A stretch of 15,146 nucleotides of DNA from Ophiocordyceps camponoti-saundersi (nom. inval.) (Eukaryota > Ascomycota > Sordariomycetes > Hypocreales > Ophiocordycipitaceae), in contig PDHQ01000581.1 of the NCBI GenBank assembly GCA_003339415.1, positions 1-15,146 on the forward strand. The letters run 5' to 3'. The notes under the pieces were generated by a model that worked only from the letters and a program-made list of their open reading frames with translations, did not search any database and was not told the origin of the DNA. Shown one piece after another: positions 1-8,144 of this stretch (position 1 is its first letter; each line of letters opens with the position of its first letter). A program made the position numbers and the translations under genes.

Positions 1-206
1 TTTTTTAAGCTATATTATACTTTTATTCTTTATTATATTATTATTTATTAAGTTATTATTATTATTACTAGGTTTTATTTCTCTTATTAATATATAAAGT
101 TTAAGAATTTTTTCCTCGCTTAATAATAATCTAAATAAAAAAAAAACTTAATTTCTATATAGTATTTCTATCGCGCTATTTATTAGTATTTTTTTTATAT
201 TAAAAT
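1..206. other. AT-rich flank, nothing recognised
   Basis: The stretch is almost pure A and T with short homopolymers and a short run of TTA/ATT units around 36-66. I see no open frame, RNA gene or terminal repeat. It could be the eroded end of another element. Confidence 0.6.
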
Positions 207-384
207 AGCTTACGTAAGCTGACTAAAAATTTAGTCCTTTTAGTCTTTAGTCTTTAGTTAGTTAGTCCTTATATTTAAGGACTGACTAAAGTCCTTAAGC
301 TGACTAACTAAAGACTGACTAAAAGGTACGTACTTTTAGTCCGGACTTTTTTTAGTCAGTCCTGACTGACTAAAGACTGACTAA
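207..384. repeat. GACTAA/TTAGTC palindrome cluster
   Basis: The hexamer GACTAA occurs six times (221, 284, 302, 317, 368, 379) and its complement TTAGTC six times (231, 240, 247, 262, 336, 352). They are arranged as successive inverted repeats: a perfect 14-bp palindrome at 207-220; arms 221-227/230-236; arms 264-271/276-283 with a 4-nt loop; arms 317-325/333-341 around gtacgta; and arms 351-361/364-374 with a 2-nt centre. The block holds 8 CA/TG dinucleotides (220, 283, 301, 316, 357, 363, 367, 378), whereas neighbouring stretches of similar size usually hold none or one. It was therefore spared by RIP or arose after it. Possible identities are subterminal repeats of a DNA transposon, a miniature element, or a locally grown hairpin array. 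I cannot tell which. Confidence 0.8.
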
Positions 385-833
385 TTTTAAACCCTAGTAA
401 TATTATTAAAGCTATATTATATTATTATAAACCTTAACTTAGGAGATTTCTATATTTATTATAAGTTTATTTTATATAAGTTTATTAGTATTTATTATAT
501 TAGTAATTTCTAATATTAAATATATACGCGTAGCTCCCTTATTATAAGGCTAAAAAGCTTAGACTCACTCGGGTAATTTTAACCTTATTAACTTTTTTAA
601 TTTATTATATAAGTGCGTCTCGGTCGCTATAAGCGGCCTCTATACGTACTCCTTTCGCTATAATAAAGTAAGTCCTCTAACTATAAACCGCTCCCTTCTT
701 AGAAATAATAAAGATTTATTTATTTAAGGCTACTTACTTTTTATATTTTAGATAAAATATAACTATAATATCCTTACTAAGAAGCTATTATATTACTAAT
801 ATAGCTTTATATTTTAAAGCTATATTTATAGCT
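385..833. other. AT-rich flank left of the retrotransposon
   Basis: About 450 bp of RIP-type sequence with no supported gene. A slightly GC-richer part around 520-700 (several CG-containing words, and one surviving CACTCGGG-like stretch near 565) may be remnant coding or older transposon sequence. No reading frame is convincing. Confidence 0.5.
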
Positions 834-838
834 TATAT
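834..838. repeat. Target-site duplication, left copy
   Basis: The five bases tatat directly precede the left LTR and recur directly after the right LTR (8140-8144). A 5-bp duplication is what LTR-retrotransposon integrases usually make. The sequence is low-complexity, so the match alone is weak. Its exact placement at both independently defined LTR edges gives it weight. Confidence 0.7.
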
Positions 839-1139
839 TATTAAGTAGTCTTTATACATATACGTGTAAGGTAAAGAAAGTAAAGGTAACCTAAATCGTA
901 TATAATTAAGATAGATATCTTTCCTACTTCGTACGAGGAAAGACAGCTATATAGCTAGTTAATATTCTACCCCCTATACCTCCTTATTTATTATAAGATA
1001 TCTCCTAGCCCCTAAGTTATATAAGTTATAACTTAGGTATTAATATATAAGTTATTATATGCTCTTATTATATCTAAGGTATCCTTTATATATATATCGT
1101 ATAGTAGATATAAAGGGGTATAAGATAATAATATTAATA
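839..1139 (+). repeat. Left LTR of copy 1 (301 bp)
   Basis: It aligns end to end, without gaps, to 7839-8139. I count about 20 differences, all but one C/T or G/A transitions; the exception is a T/A at 1058. Shared landmarks are TTAAGTAGTC near the start, the near-palindrome around TCGTACGA (930-937), TATATAGCTA, CCTAGCCCCTAAG, a TATAACTTA stretch and TAAAGGGGTATA near the end. The last six bases read TTAATA against CTAACA in the right LTR, showing both sides of RIP change. If the element reads left to right, this is the 5' LTR and held the promoter. No promoter element can be assigned now. Confidence 0.93.
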
Positions 1140-1556
1140 CTTGATTTTTTTTTTATAAAAAGAAATAATATACTTAACGGAAAAATAAAGATATATCGTA
1201 TAAAGAAAAAAACTCTTTAGCCCCTTAAGGGTCTTTAAGAAAAATAGTTATACGATGTTAAGTAAATGTATAGCTAAAAAATTCTATAAAGGTAAATAAC
1301 GCCCCGTATATATTAAAATAAAAAAACTACCGGCCGAAAAATAAATATTAGATCGCTAGATAAACTAATCCGGCCTATATTAAATAAAAGTTTTACTATA
1401 AAGGTTCCTTATAGTTATAATACTAAGGAAAATAAGTAATAATATTACTTTTAGTAACTTTATATTAAAAATACTAAAAATTATTATAAAAAGAGGGAAA
1501 AAAAACAGATTCTGCCGCGCTTTACCGCTTTTAGAGGGGTATAAAAAACCTCGCTA

Positions 1557-1610
1557 CCCCCCCTCTTTCTCTCTCTTTCTTTTTCCTCCTTTCCTCTTCT
1601 CTTCTTTTTT
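1557..1610. other. 54-nt uninterrupted polypyrimidine tract
   Basis: Every base from 1557 to 1610 is C or T: a C7 run, CT-rich repeats, then T6. A pyrimidine-only strand contains no CpA or TpG and is therefore immune to RIP, which explains its survival. If the element is transcribed left to right, this is a CT-rich leader segment about 420 bp after the LTR. If right to left, it is a polypurine stretch upstream of the 3' LTR and could act as an internal polypurine primer. Confidence 0.85.
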
Positions 1611-2235
1611 AAGCTAAACGATAATAATAATAACTTTAAGATTAAAAAGTTAAATAAGACTTAAAATAGTTATACGATATATTATACTTATCTATATATA
1701 TTATTATTAGTTATATAATATACCTCCTTATCTTAATAGCGTAATAGCGTATCGGCCTAGCTTTTTCTAAGTTTATATCCCTTATAATAGTAATAAGAAC
1801 CGTTATCTAATATAGTTAATAGCTTTAAATATAAGTATTAAATAAAGGTAATTATATAATTATAAGGCTAATATAAAAATAGGAAGCTAAAGTTCGCTTT
1901 ATAGTAATATTATTATATAATATATTTATATATTTAGATAATTCCTAAAATTTATAATATATAGTTATTATTATTATATAATAATTATTATATTTCCTAA
2001 TAATACTTATAGCTAATTAGGGGGTAATTATAGTAAAGCTATATTATATTTATATATATAATCTATACTTATTTAATATATATTAGATAAATAAAGATAA
2101 GGCTTACGCTACTTATACTTAGCGCTTTTATATAACGCGGTGCTCCTTTATATAATAGGCCGTAATATTATATACTCTAGCGCTAGCGCTTTACGCCCTA
2201 ATAGTAGTACTTATAATATTAGCTAATAGCTAGTA

Positions 2236-2348
2236 GGGGGGGAGGGTAATAGTAGTTTTAGGAGGAGCACCTCCGAATACGGAGGAGTATATTATTATCT
2301 TAGATAATAAGTAAGGAGGTTTAGGGGTAGGGGAAAATAGTTAGGGGG
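2236..2348 (+). other. G-rich patch with competing hairpins
   Basis: G runs occur at 2236-2242, 2244-2246, 2324-2327, 2330-2333 and 2344-2348, unusual in this AT-rich window. Between them a perfect hairpin pairs 2270-2275 with 2280-2285 (CCTCCG, loop aata, CGGAGG). An alternative pairs GGAGG 2261-2265 with CCTCC 2270-2274, so the two stems are mutually exclusive. It may be an inert remnant of a Gly/Arg-coding linker or an RNA structure of the element. Two-tier G-quadruplex formation is possible but unproven. Confidence 0.55.
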
Positions 2349-3464
2349 TTAGATAATAGTAATATTAGTAAAAAATAGCGTAAAAAGCTTATAGCTTTAC
2401 TTTTAAAATAGCGTAAAGGTTAGGCGATACCTAATAAATAAATAAAGATTTAATATATATAAAATATAAATATAAAAAAAATATAAAAAAATATAAAGAT
2501 TAAATAAGGAAATAAGAGTATAAGCTATTAGATAAAAGTAAAAGAAATAAAATAAAAGAAAAGGAAAAAGCGGATAAGTTATATAACTTAAGCTAATTAT
2601 TAAACTAAAGCTTTAATATATAGTTAGTATAAATTTATAAATATAAGAGTTAATAACGCTATATTAAGGCTAGCCTTAGTATAAGCGTTTACTAAATTAT
2701 TTTTACTATTTATTTAGCAAATCTTAGAAATTTCTTTATATTTATATAATTTATAAATAGCTATAATATCTATTATAAGCTATTTTTCTATTATTAAGCT
2801 AAGCTAAATAAGGTAATTATATAGCGATTATAAATTAGTATAAAAGATTAAAAGTATCGGAGGGGAGCTAAGAGATTATATAATATTTTAGATTATTATA
2901 TATAGTATAAAACCGAGATCGACGCTATTAACTATATTATAAAGTTCGCTTATAAGGACGCTTCTCGTAACCCGTTTATATTTTATAAAGGTTTAGTATA
3001 AAATATTACTTTATATAATAAATAAGTTTTTAAACTAGTTTTTTTTACTTAAAATAATAAGGGTACTAAGTTAAGAAGTTAAGTTATAGTTATTAGCGAA
3101 AAACTTATTTATAAAAATAAATAGTTTTATATAAGATAAGTTAAGGGGAATAAAGCGTAATCTCTAGGAAGCGTTATTAATTTATTACTAAATTCTTTTA
3201 TTTAAATTTATAATATCTTATAAGGATAGGTTTATTACTTAAGTAGCAATAATAAAGTTATATAAAGCTTTTAGTTAGTAGACTAAAGTAATATAAGCCT
3301 TATAAGCGCGCTAGCTAATAAAATCTTATAAAGCGGACTTACTAGTAAAGTTAATAGGCCGGAAGCTAAAAGCTTAGCTTTTTACGTAAGAATAATATTA
3401 TACGAATTTTATATTATATAGCTACTATTAAAGTTAATAGAGGCGCTGTTTATAAGAAAGGTTT

Positions 3465-3504
3465 TTAGTTTCGTACGAAACTAAGCTTTTACTAGCTTAG
3501 TTTC
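3465..3504. repeat. Overlapping palindromes built on TTAGTTTCGTACGAAACTAA
   Basis: Bases 3465-3484 form a perfect 20-bp palindrome centred on CGTACG. Its right arm is reused: 3477-3486 (gaaactaagc) pairs perfectly with 3495-3504 across an 8-nt loop, so one segment can pair with either neighbour. Related words recur at about 4849-4860 and 5474-5484, and the LTR carries a similar TCGTACGA core. It lies inside the retrotransposon interior. CpG-rich palindromes with no CpA would not be targeted by RIP. Function unknown. Confidence 0.75.
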
Positions 3505-4622
3505 CTTAAGTTAGGAGAAGTAAGGGGAGGCGAAGGAGAATATATTATTTATTTATAATCTAATAATACTAAATATAATAGGTCCGGCTATAATATATAA
3601 AAGATAAGGGTTATATAATAACGGAGTTATACTAAGTTTTATATAGTAATATTAATAATAAGTTTTAAACTAATAAAGCTTTAACTCCGCGAGTTTATAA
3701 AGGGGTTTTTAGATATATAGAAAGGTATATAAGGGATACTAATCTTATAGCTTTTTCGGTAAGTAAGCGTAAATCGTATAACTTAATAAATAAGAGGATT
3801 ACGTATATATTTATATAATATCTTATAGCTCTCTTTATATATTATATAATTATATTAAGGTAAGTTTAAAAGTAAAAAGAAAGCGCTATAATATATATAG
3901 AATTATTAATAATTATATAAGTATTTTTTCCTTACCGTTATCGCCGTACCTTTAAATAATAAGCTAGGATTTCTCGTAAAGTTTATTATTTAGATTTTTT
4001 TACCTTTTATATAAAATACGTTTTAAAAATACGCGTATTAAGGTTTAATATAAAATTATATTATATAAATATAAAGACTTCCTAAGTAGATAAAGTATTA
4101 ATTTTATTATAGTTAGAAGCTTTAAAAAGTATCCTTAGGGTTATAATAATCCCTTATTAATAGAGTTATATAGCTAAGGTATAATTATCCTTTTCCTTCG
4201 TAATAATAAATAAGGAGGGGAAAGCTTTATACGATACCTTATCTTTAGGTGCTATAATTAAGATTTTAAAATAAATTTTCTTCGTTATAGTTTAAGAAAA
4301 AAAAGGATAGAGATAAAGTTTTACCTATATTATACGAAAGCGTGTTAATCCGGAGGGAAAGTTAAGGATAATATCTTAGCTATTAAAGCTTAAGATATAA
4401 AAGGGGCTTTATTACTTATCCTTTTCTCGCTAAATAAGGACCTTACTTTAAAAAAGAAGGGATAAGATATTATATAAATTAAGGCTATTTCTTATTTATA
4501 ATACTTATAAAACGTCTACTTAAGCTTTAAGTTTCTATACTTATTTTATTACTTATTAGATTATATAAGTATAAGTAATAATATCTAAAGCTAGTAATAA
4601 GTTATACGAAATATAGGGGTAA

Positions 4623-4757
4623 GTGCTAAAAATAAGGAGGGTAGGAATAAAGCTATTAGGGCTAGCGGTATTATTTATAGCTTTTATAGCTATTTATAAG
4701 ATTATAGCGTTATCGGTTTTAGAGTTAATTTCTTATCGAAGTATATTATATGCTTAT
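4623..4757 (+). pseudogene. Stop-free remnant frame, unidentified product
   Basis: Forty-five codons run without a stop in a window where TAA and TAG are very common. The stops on either side (4614, 4620, 4758) could be RIP products of Gln or Trp codons. The translation is hydrophobic-rich in the middle (leucine, isoleucine, alanine, phenylalanine). I recognise no motif. It is part of the retrotransposon interior and not an independent gene. Confidence 0.35.
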
Positions 4758-5614
4758 TAAAAGGGGGCGTAGGTATATTTAACTTTACTTATAGCTTAAT
4801 ATACTTTTATAGGTACCTTTTTATAAGATAATCTAAAAAGTTTAGTATTCGTACGAAACTTTTCTAAGGTAAAGTTTATATTAGCGTTATAGGAAATAAT
4901 ATTAAGTAAGCTTTAGTAGATATAAATCTAATATCTATAAAGGGCGTTTTATATATTTATAGCTAATATATTTTATATAAAATACGTAGCTTAGAATAAG
5001 GTAGCTTTATTAATAATATATAAGACTAGCCTATTAATAAAGTAAAAGATATTAATAATAAGGGAGTAGTTAAAATTATAGTTATTTTTAATAGAAAACT
5101 TAAATTAATATAGTTTAGCGTTATATAACTAATATTAGTAATAAAAATATTAAATTAAGTTAAGGGCTACTAGTAAGATAATAGAAGGGCTAGCTTTCCG
5201 AAAGAGGTTATAAAGGCGTTATATATATAGGTAGCTAAAATAGCGGTATAATTAGCGTAGTTTATATTTTATATAATACGATGCTAATTCTTATTATAAA
5301 ATATTAAAAAAGGGATATTCCTATTTCTATATAATAGGGATTATAATATTATTATATTAGATAATAATATTTTATATATTATCGTAAAAAGCACGGAGGC
5401 GGTTAGTATTCTTAAAGTAAAAAAGGAAAGGGGTAAAGGTATCGAGGATATAATAAAGGACTTTATTAAGTAAGTTTCGTACGATAATAATACCGATTAG
5501 TTTCGTAGGTTCCGAAGAGCTAAAATAAATAGCGTTATCGGTAAGGGTTTAATTAATTATTATATAAAAGTATTCTTAAATATAGGCTTCTACTTATAGC
5601 TTTCTAATATTTAA

Positions 5615-5824
5615 AATTTTAGTAGCTCCTATATCTTAAAGCTTACCTTAATATATTATATAATATATATTAAAAAGGAGGAACTATTTTATAAGGGTAT
5701 TAAGGGCCTTAGTATTATAAATATCGTCGCTTATAAGATAGTATATATAAGCGGTAGTAGTAAAAAAGGAGACTATAGTTTCCCTATTTATAGTATTTTT
5801 ATTATTTTCGGAATCTTCGTTATA
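5615..5824 (+). pseudogene. Longest stop-free remnant frame noticed, unidentified product
   Basis: Seventy codons are open between TAA at 5612 and TAA at 5825. It follows another open run in the same frame (5300-5470, 57 codons) and precedes further low-stop sequence to about 7582 (for example 7223-7330, 36 codons). This is the best evidence that the + strand was the coding strand of copy 1. The predicted peptide has a charged KKEE segment followed by Gly/Ser-rich and hydrophobic stretches. I cannot assign it to integrase, reverse transcriptase or RNase H. The homologous part of copy 2 (about 12480-12605, reverse strand) is more decayed. Confidence 0.4.
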
Positions 5825-7583
5825 TAATTAAAAGAATTAGGAATTTTATTTCTCGGAGCTTTTATATAAAAGGAGGAAAGCGTTAAACTCCTTATCCGTA
5901 AGGGGTTATTAGTTAGTTTCTTCGCAGCTTATTAAGTACTATTTCCTAGCTTATTTAATATCGTCTAAGCTATAATTAGTTAATTAGTAACTTTCTTTCT
6001 TATAAATAAAATATTTATATATCGTATAAGGGATAAAGTAGCGTTATTATAAAAGTTTATTATATTATACGGAAATAAATTTACGGGGATAGAAAGATAG
6101 TTAAGGAAATAAATATCTTAGAGTTATATAAAGCTTTATATAGTTTATATAATAATAGTTAGTAAAGAACTAGTTTATACCTTAATTAGTAATAATAATA
6201 AGGGAGGAATATAGTTAGTTAATAAAGGATTTATATAAAGTATCTTAGAATATTATAGCTAATTTAAGTTCTAAGATACCTTTATAAGCTTATATAACCG
6301 TTATAAGAAATTACTTCTCCCTCTAATAGTTTATACTTAAAGCTTATTAAACTAGTCGAAGTTTATTAAAAAGGGTATTAAGGGTATTTATTATAGTCTT
6401 ATTAGGTTATTCGCATTATATAATATTAAATAAAAATATAGTTTAATCTATCTAATATAAAGAATAATTCGTATAAGTATTAAAGTATATATCTAAAAAA
6501 GTATAGATTTTATCTTATTATTTATTTATACTAATAAAGTATAGAAAATAGTCCTAGGCCTTATCTAATAAGATATCCGGAAAAATAGTATAGTATTAAT
6601 TTTCCGTAATATTAATCCTTAAGTAATAGCTAATAAAAATCCGGGTCTTATTAATTAGTATATTATATAGCTTTCTAATATAGTTTTAATTTTTTCGCTA
6701 TCCTTTAAGGAAAGCGGTAACCTTATTTAGAGAGATTAGTCCGTTCTTAACTTAATATATTAGTAGTAGCGAATAGACTTATACGATACTTATTAAAGAT
6801 TAAGGGATATCCGGGATAGTTAAGATTAGCGTTACTAAAGTAAGGTATAATAATACTAATTTATTATTATCTATTATTTATAATATTTAAGTTATATAAA
6901 TCTAAGACTATTACGGTTATAGTATAATATTCTAAGGTGGCTATACTAAGATAGTAGCTAAAACCGTCCCTAATTTATAAAGCTATATAGGAGTTATATT
7001 TAATATTATACGATTTTATAATATTAGTCTTAAGAGGTTAGGGGTAATATACCTTATCGTAAGTTATAGCGGTAAGCTAAGGGTTATTTTATAAGTAGGA
7101 ATAGGGGTTATAAGGAGTCTTATAAAGCGTTAGATAAGTATTCTATTTCTAAAGAAAGGGATATATTATACGATAATAATTTAAGTTAGTTCTTTAAGGA
7201 ATATATAGTAAATATAACTTAGTTAGTAATAAGTCTAGCCCTTAAGTTTCGATTAGATTATACGAAGAAGGTTTTCCTTATAGAGGTTAAAGTGCACGAT
7301 ATCGTATATTTATTATACGATAAATATAGTTAATTCGATCTTTTTAAGTGCTTATATAAGGTCTAGTTATATATCTTAGAATATAGGGTTAGTATTCTAA
7401 GTTTAAATATAGTAAGATACTATACTTCTTTCTATTATCTCGTTATATAATATAAGGGAGTTATCGCTTATAGTTTATTTATAGTATTTATTATAAGATT
7501 CGTTATCTTAAGAAATCGAAGCTATATTATTATTATATACGTTTCTAAAACGCTATTAAAAGTAATATCGTATAGCTAATAAA

Positions 7584-7710
7584 AGCACCGGGTAAATATA
7601 GCTCTTTAGTTAGAATTTTAATATTAGTATATATTATATATTACCTTAATCTTTTAATTTCGGTAATAGCACCGGGCTAATATAGCTCTTTAGTTAAAAC
7701 TTACTATTAG
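7584..7710. repeat. Duplicated AGCACCGGG module near the right LTR
   Basis: Two copies of a roughly 43-bp module, 7584-7627 and 7668-7710, share AGCACCGGG, then TATAGCTCTTTAGTTA, and end near ATTAG. Both keep a CA dinucleotide that is rare in this window. Eroded counterparts of both are visible in copy 2 at about 10545-10580 and 10620-10665, so the duplication predates divergence of the two copies. The position, 130-255 bp inside the LTR, suggests an untranslated control region such as a leader, packaging signal or 3' UTR. The role is inferred only. Confidence 0.7.
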
Positions 7711-7838
7711 AAAAAGGGTAAAAGTATAAGTATCGAATAACGGCGGGCATAGGGGCTTTTTAGAGTTATATAACAATTATCTTTTTACTCTAGCTAATTT
7801 ATAGTTAACGAATAATAACTAATATAATTACTAATTAG

Positions 7839-8139
7839 TATTAAGTAGTCTTTATATATATATATATAAAGTAAAGAAAGTAAAAGTAACCTAAATTATA
7901 TATAATTAAGATAGATATTTTTCCTACTTCGTACGAGGAAGGATAGCTATATAGCTAGTTAATATTCTACCCCTTATACCTCCTTATCTATTATAAGATA
8001 TCTCCTAGCCCCTAAGTTATATAAGTTATAACTTAGGTATTAATATATAAGTTATTATAAGCTCCTATTATATCCGAGGTATCCTTTATATATATATCGT
8101 ATAGTAGATATAAAGGGGTATAGGATAATAATACTAACA
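7839..8139 (+). repeat. Right LTR of copy 1 (301 bp)
   Basis: It pairs with 839-1139 at identical length. It keeps a terminal CA (8138-8139) where the left LTR has TA, and has lost CA/TG dinucleotides near its start that the left LTR retains (for example at 855). Each LTR was therefore mutated independently after insertion. The sequence just inside it, read on the - strand from 7838, is CTAATTAGTAATTATATTAG. Undoing RIP would create TTGG words there, loosely like a primer-binding site. Confidence 0.93.
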
Positions 8140-8144
8140 TATAT
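8140..8144. repeat. Target-site duplication, right copy
   Basis: tatat directly follows the terminal CA of the right LTR and matches 834-838. Confidence 0.7.

Larger units (their letters stand above)
1140..7838 (+). pseudogene. Internal region: destroyed gag-pol-type coding sequence
   Basis: About 6.7 kb lies between the LTRs, a normal size for gag plus pol. It is full of TAA and TAG stops, and the reading frame changes along it: a low-stop run is in one + frame around 4428-4910 and in another from about 5101 to 7582. Most stops fall where Gln or Trp codons could have been, as RIP predicts. The region matches copy 2 in inverted orientation at even spacing (7621-7838 to 10417-10625; 6440-6600 to 11640-11790; 5640-5760 to 12480-12605; 4230-4440 to 13480-13690; 3800-3990 to 13890-14100). 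Both strands give superficially protein-like translations, so family and strand are uncertain. A Lys-rich stretch (A-rich on +) lies at 2440-2590. Confidence 0.7.
839..8139 (+). mobile_element. Complete but RIP-inactivated LTR retrotransposon, copy 1
   Basis: The 7.3-kb element is bounded by two 301-bp direct repeats and a 5-bp target duplication. LTR edges fit the canonical TG...CA after RIP: both start TA, the left ends TA, and the right still ends CA. The interior (1140-7838) is broken coding sequence with no intact frame. Strand is given as + because the + strand is purine-rich and holds the longest stop-free runs (4623-4757, 5300-5470, 5615-5824). Against this, a possible primer-binding site and purine tract fit the opposite direction, so orientation is tentative. 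No RT (YxDD), integrase or protease motif could be read with confidence, so Copia and Gypsy cannot be separated. A second, inverted copy begins at 10111. The element cannot encode its own transposition. Confidence 0.9.

Noticed and set aside
207..384. CRISPR array
   Set aside because: Repeats are hexamers in both orientations without unique spacers, and the window is fungal in character.
4320..4350. Copia-like reverse transcriptase motif on the - strand (HAFV, resembling NAFV of fungal Copia pol)
   Set aside because: The expected YVDD and KALYGL-type motifs were not found at the right distances, and the flanking aspartate is out of register. The word is shared with copy 2 but could be chance.
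5720..5740. xSDDI word on the - strand as a reverse transcriptase catalytic site
   Set aside because: It lies in the longest open frame of the opposite strand and is not conserved in the matching segment of copy 2.
7050..7100. Gag zinc-knuckle remnant on the + strand
   Set aside because: Reversing RIP gives only one plausible Cys and His, and the CX2CX4HX4C spacing does not fit.
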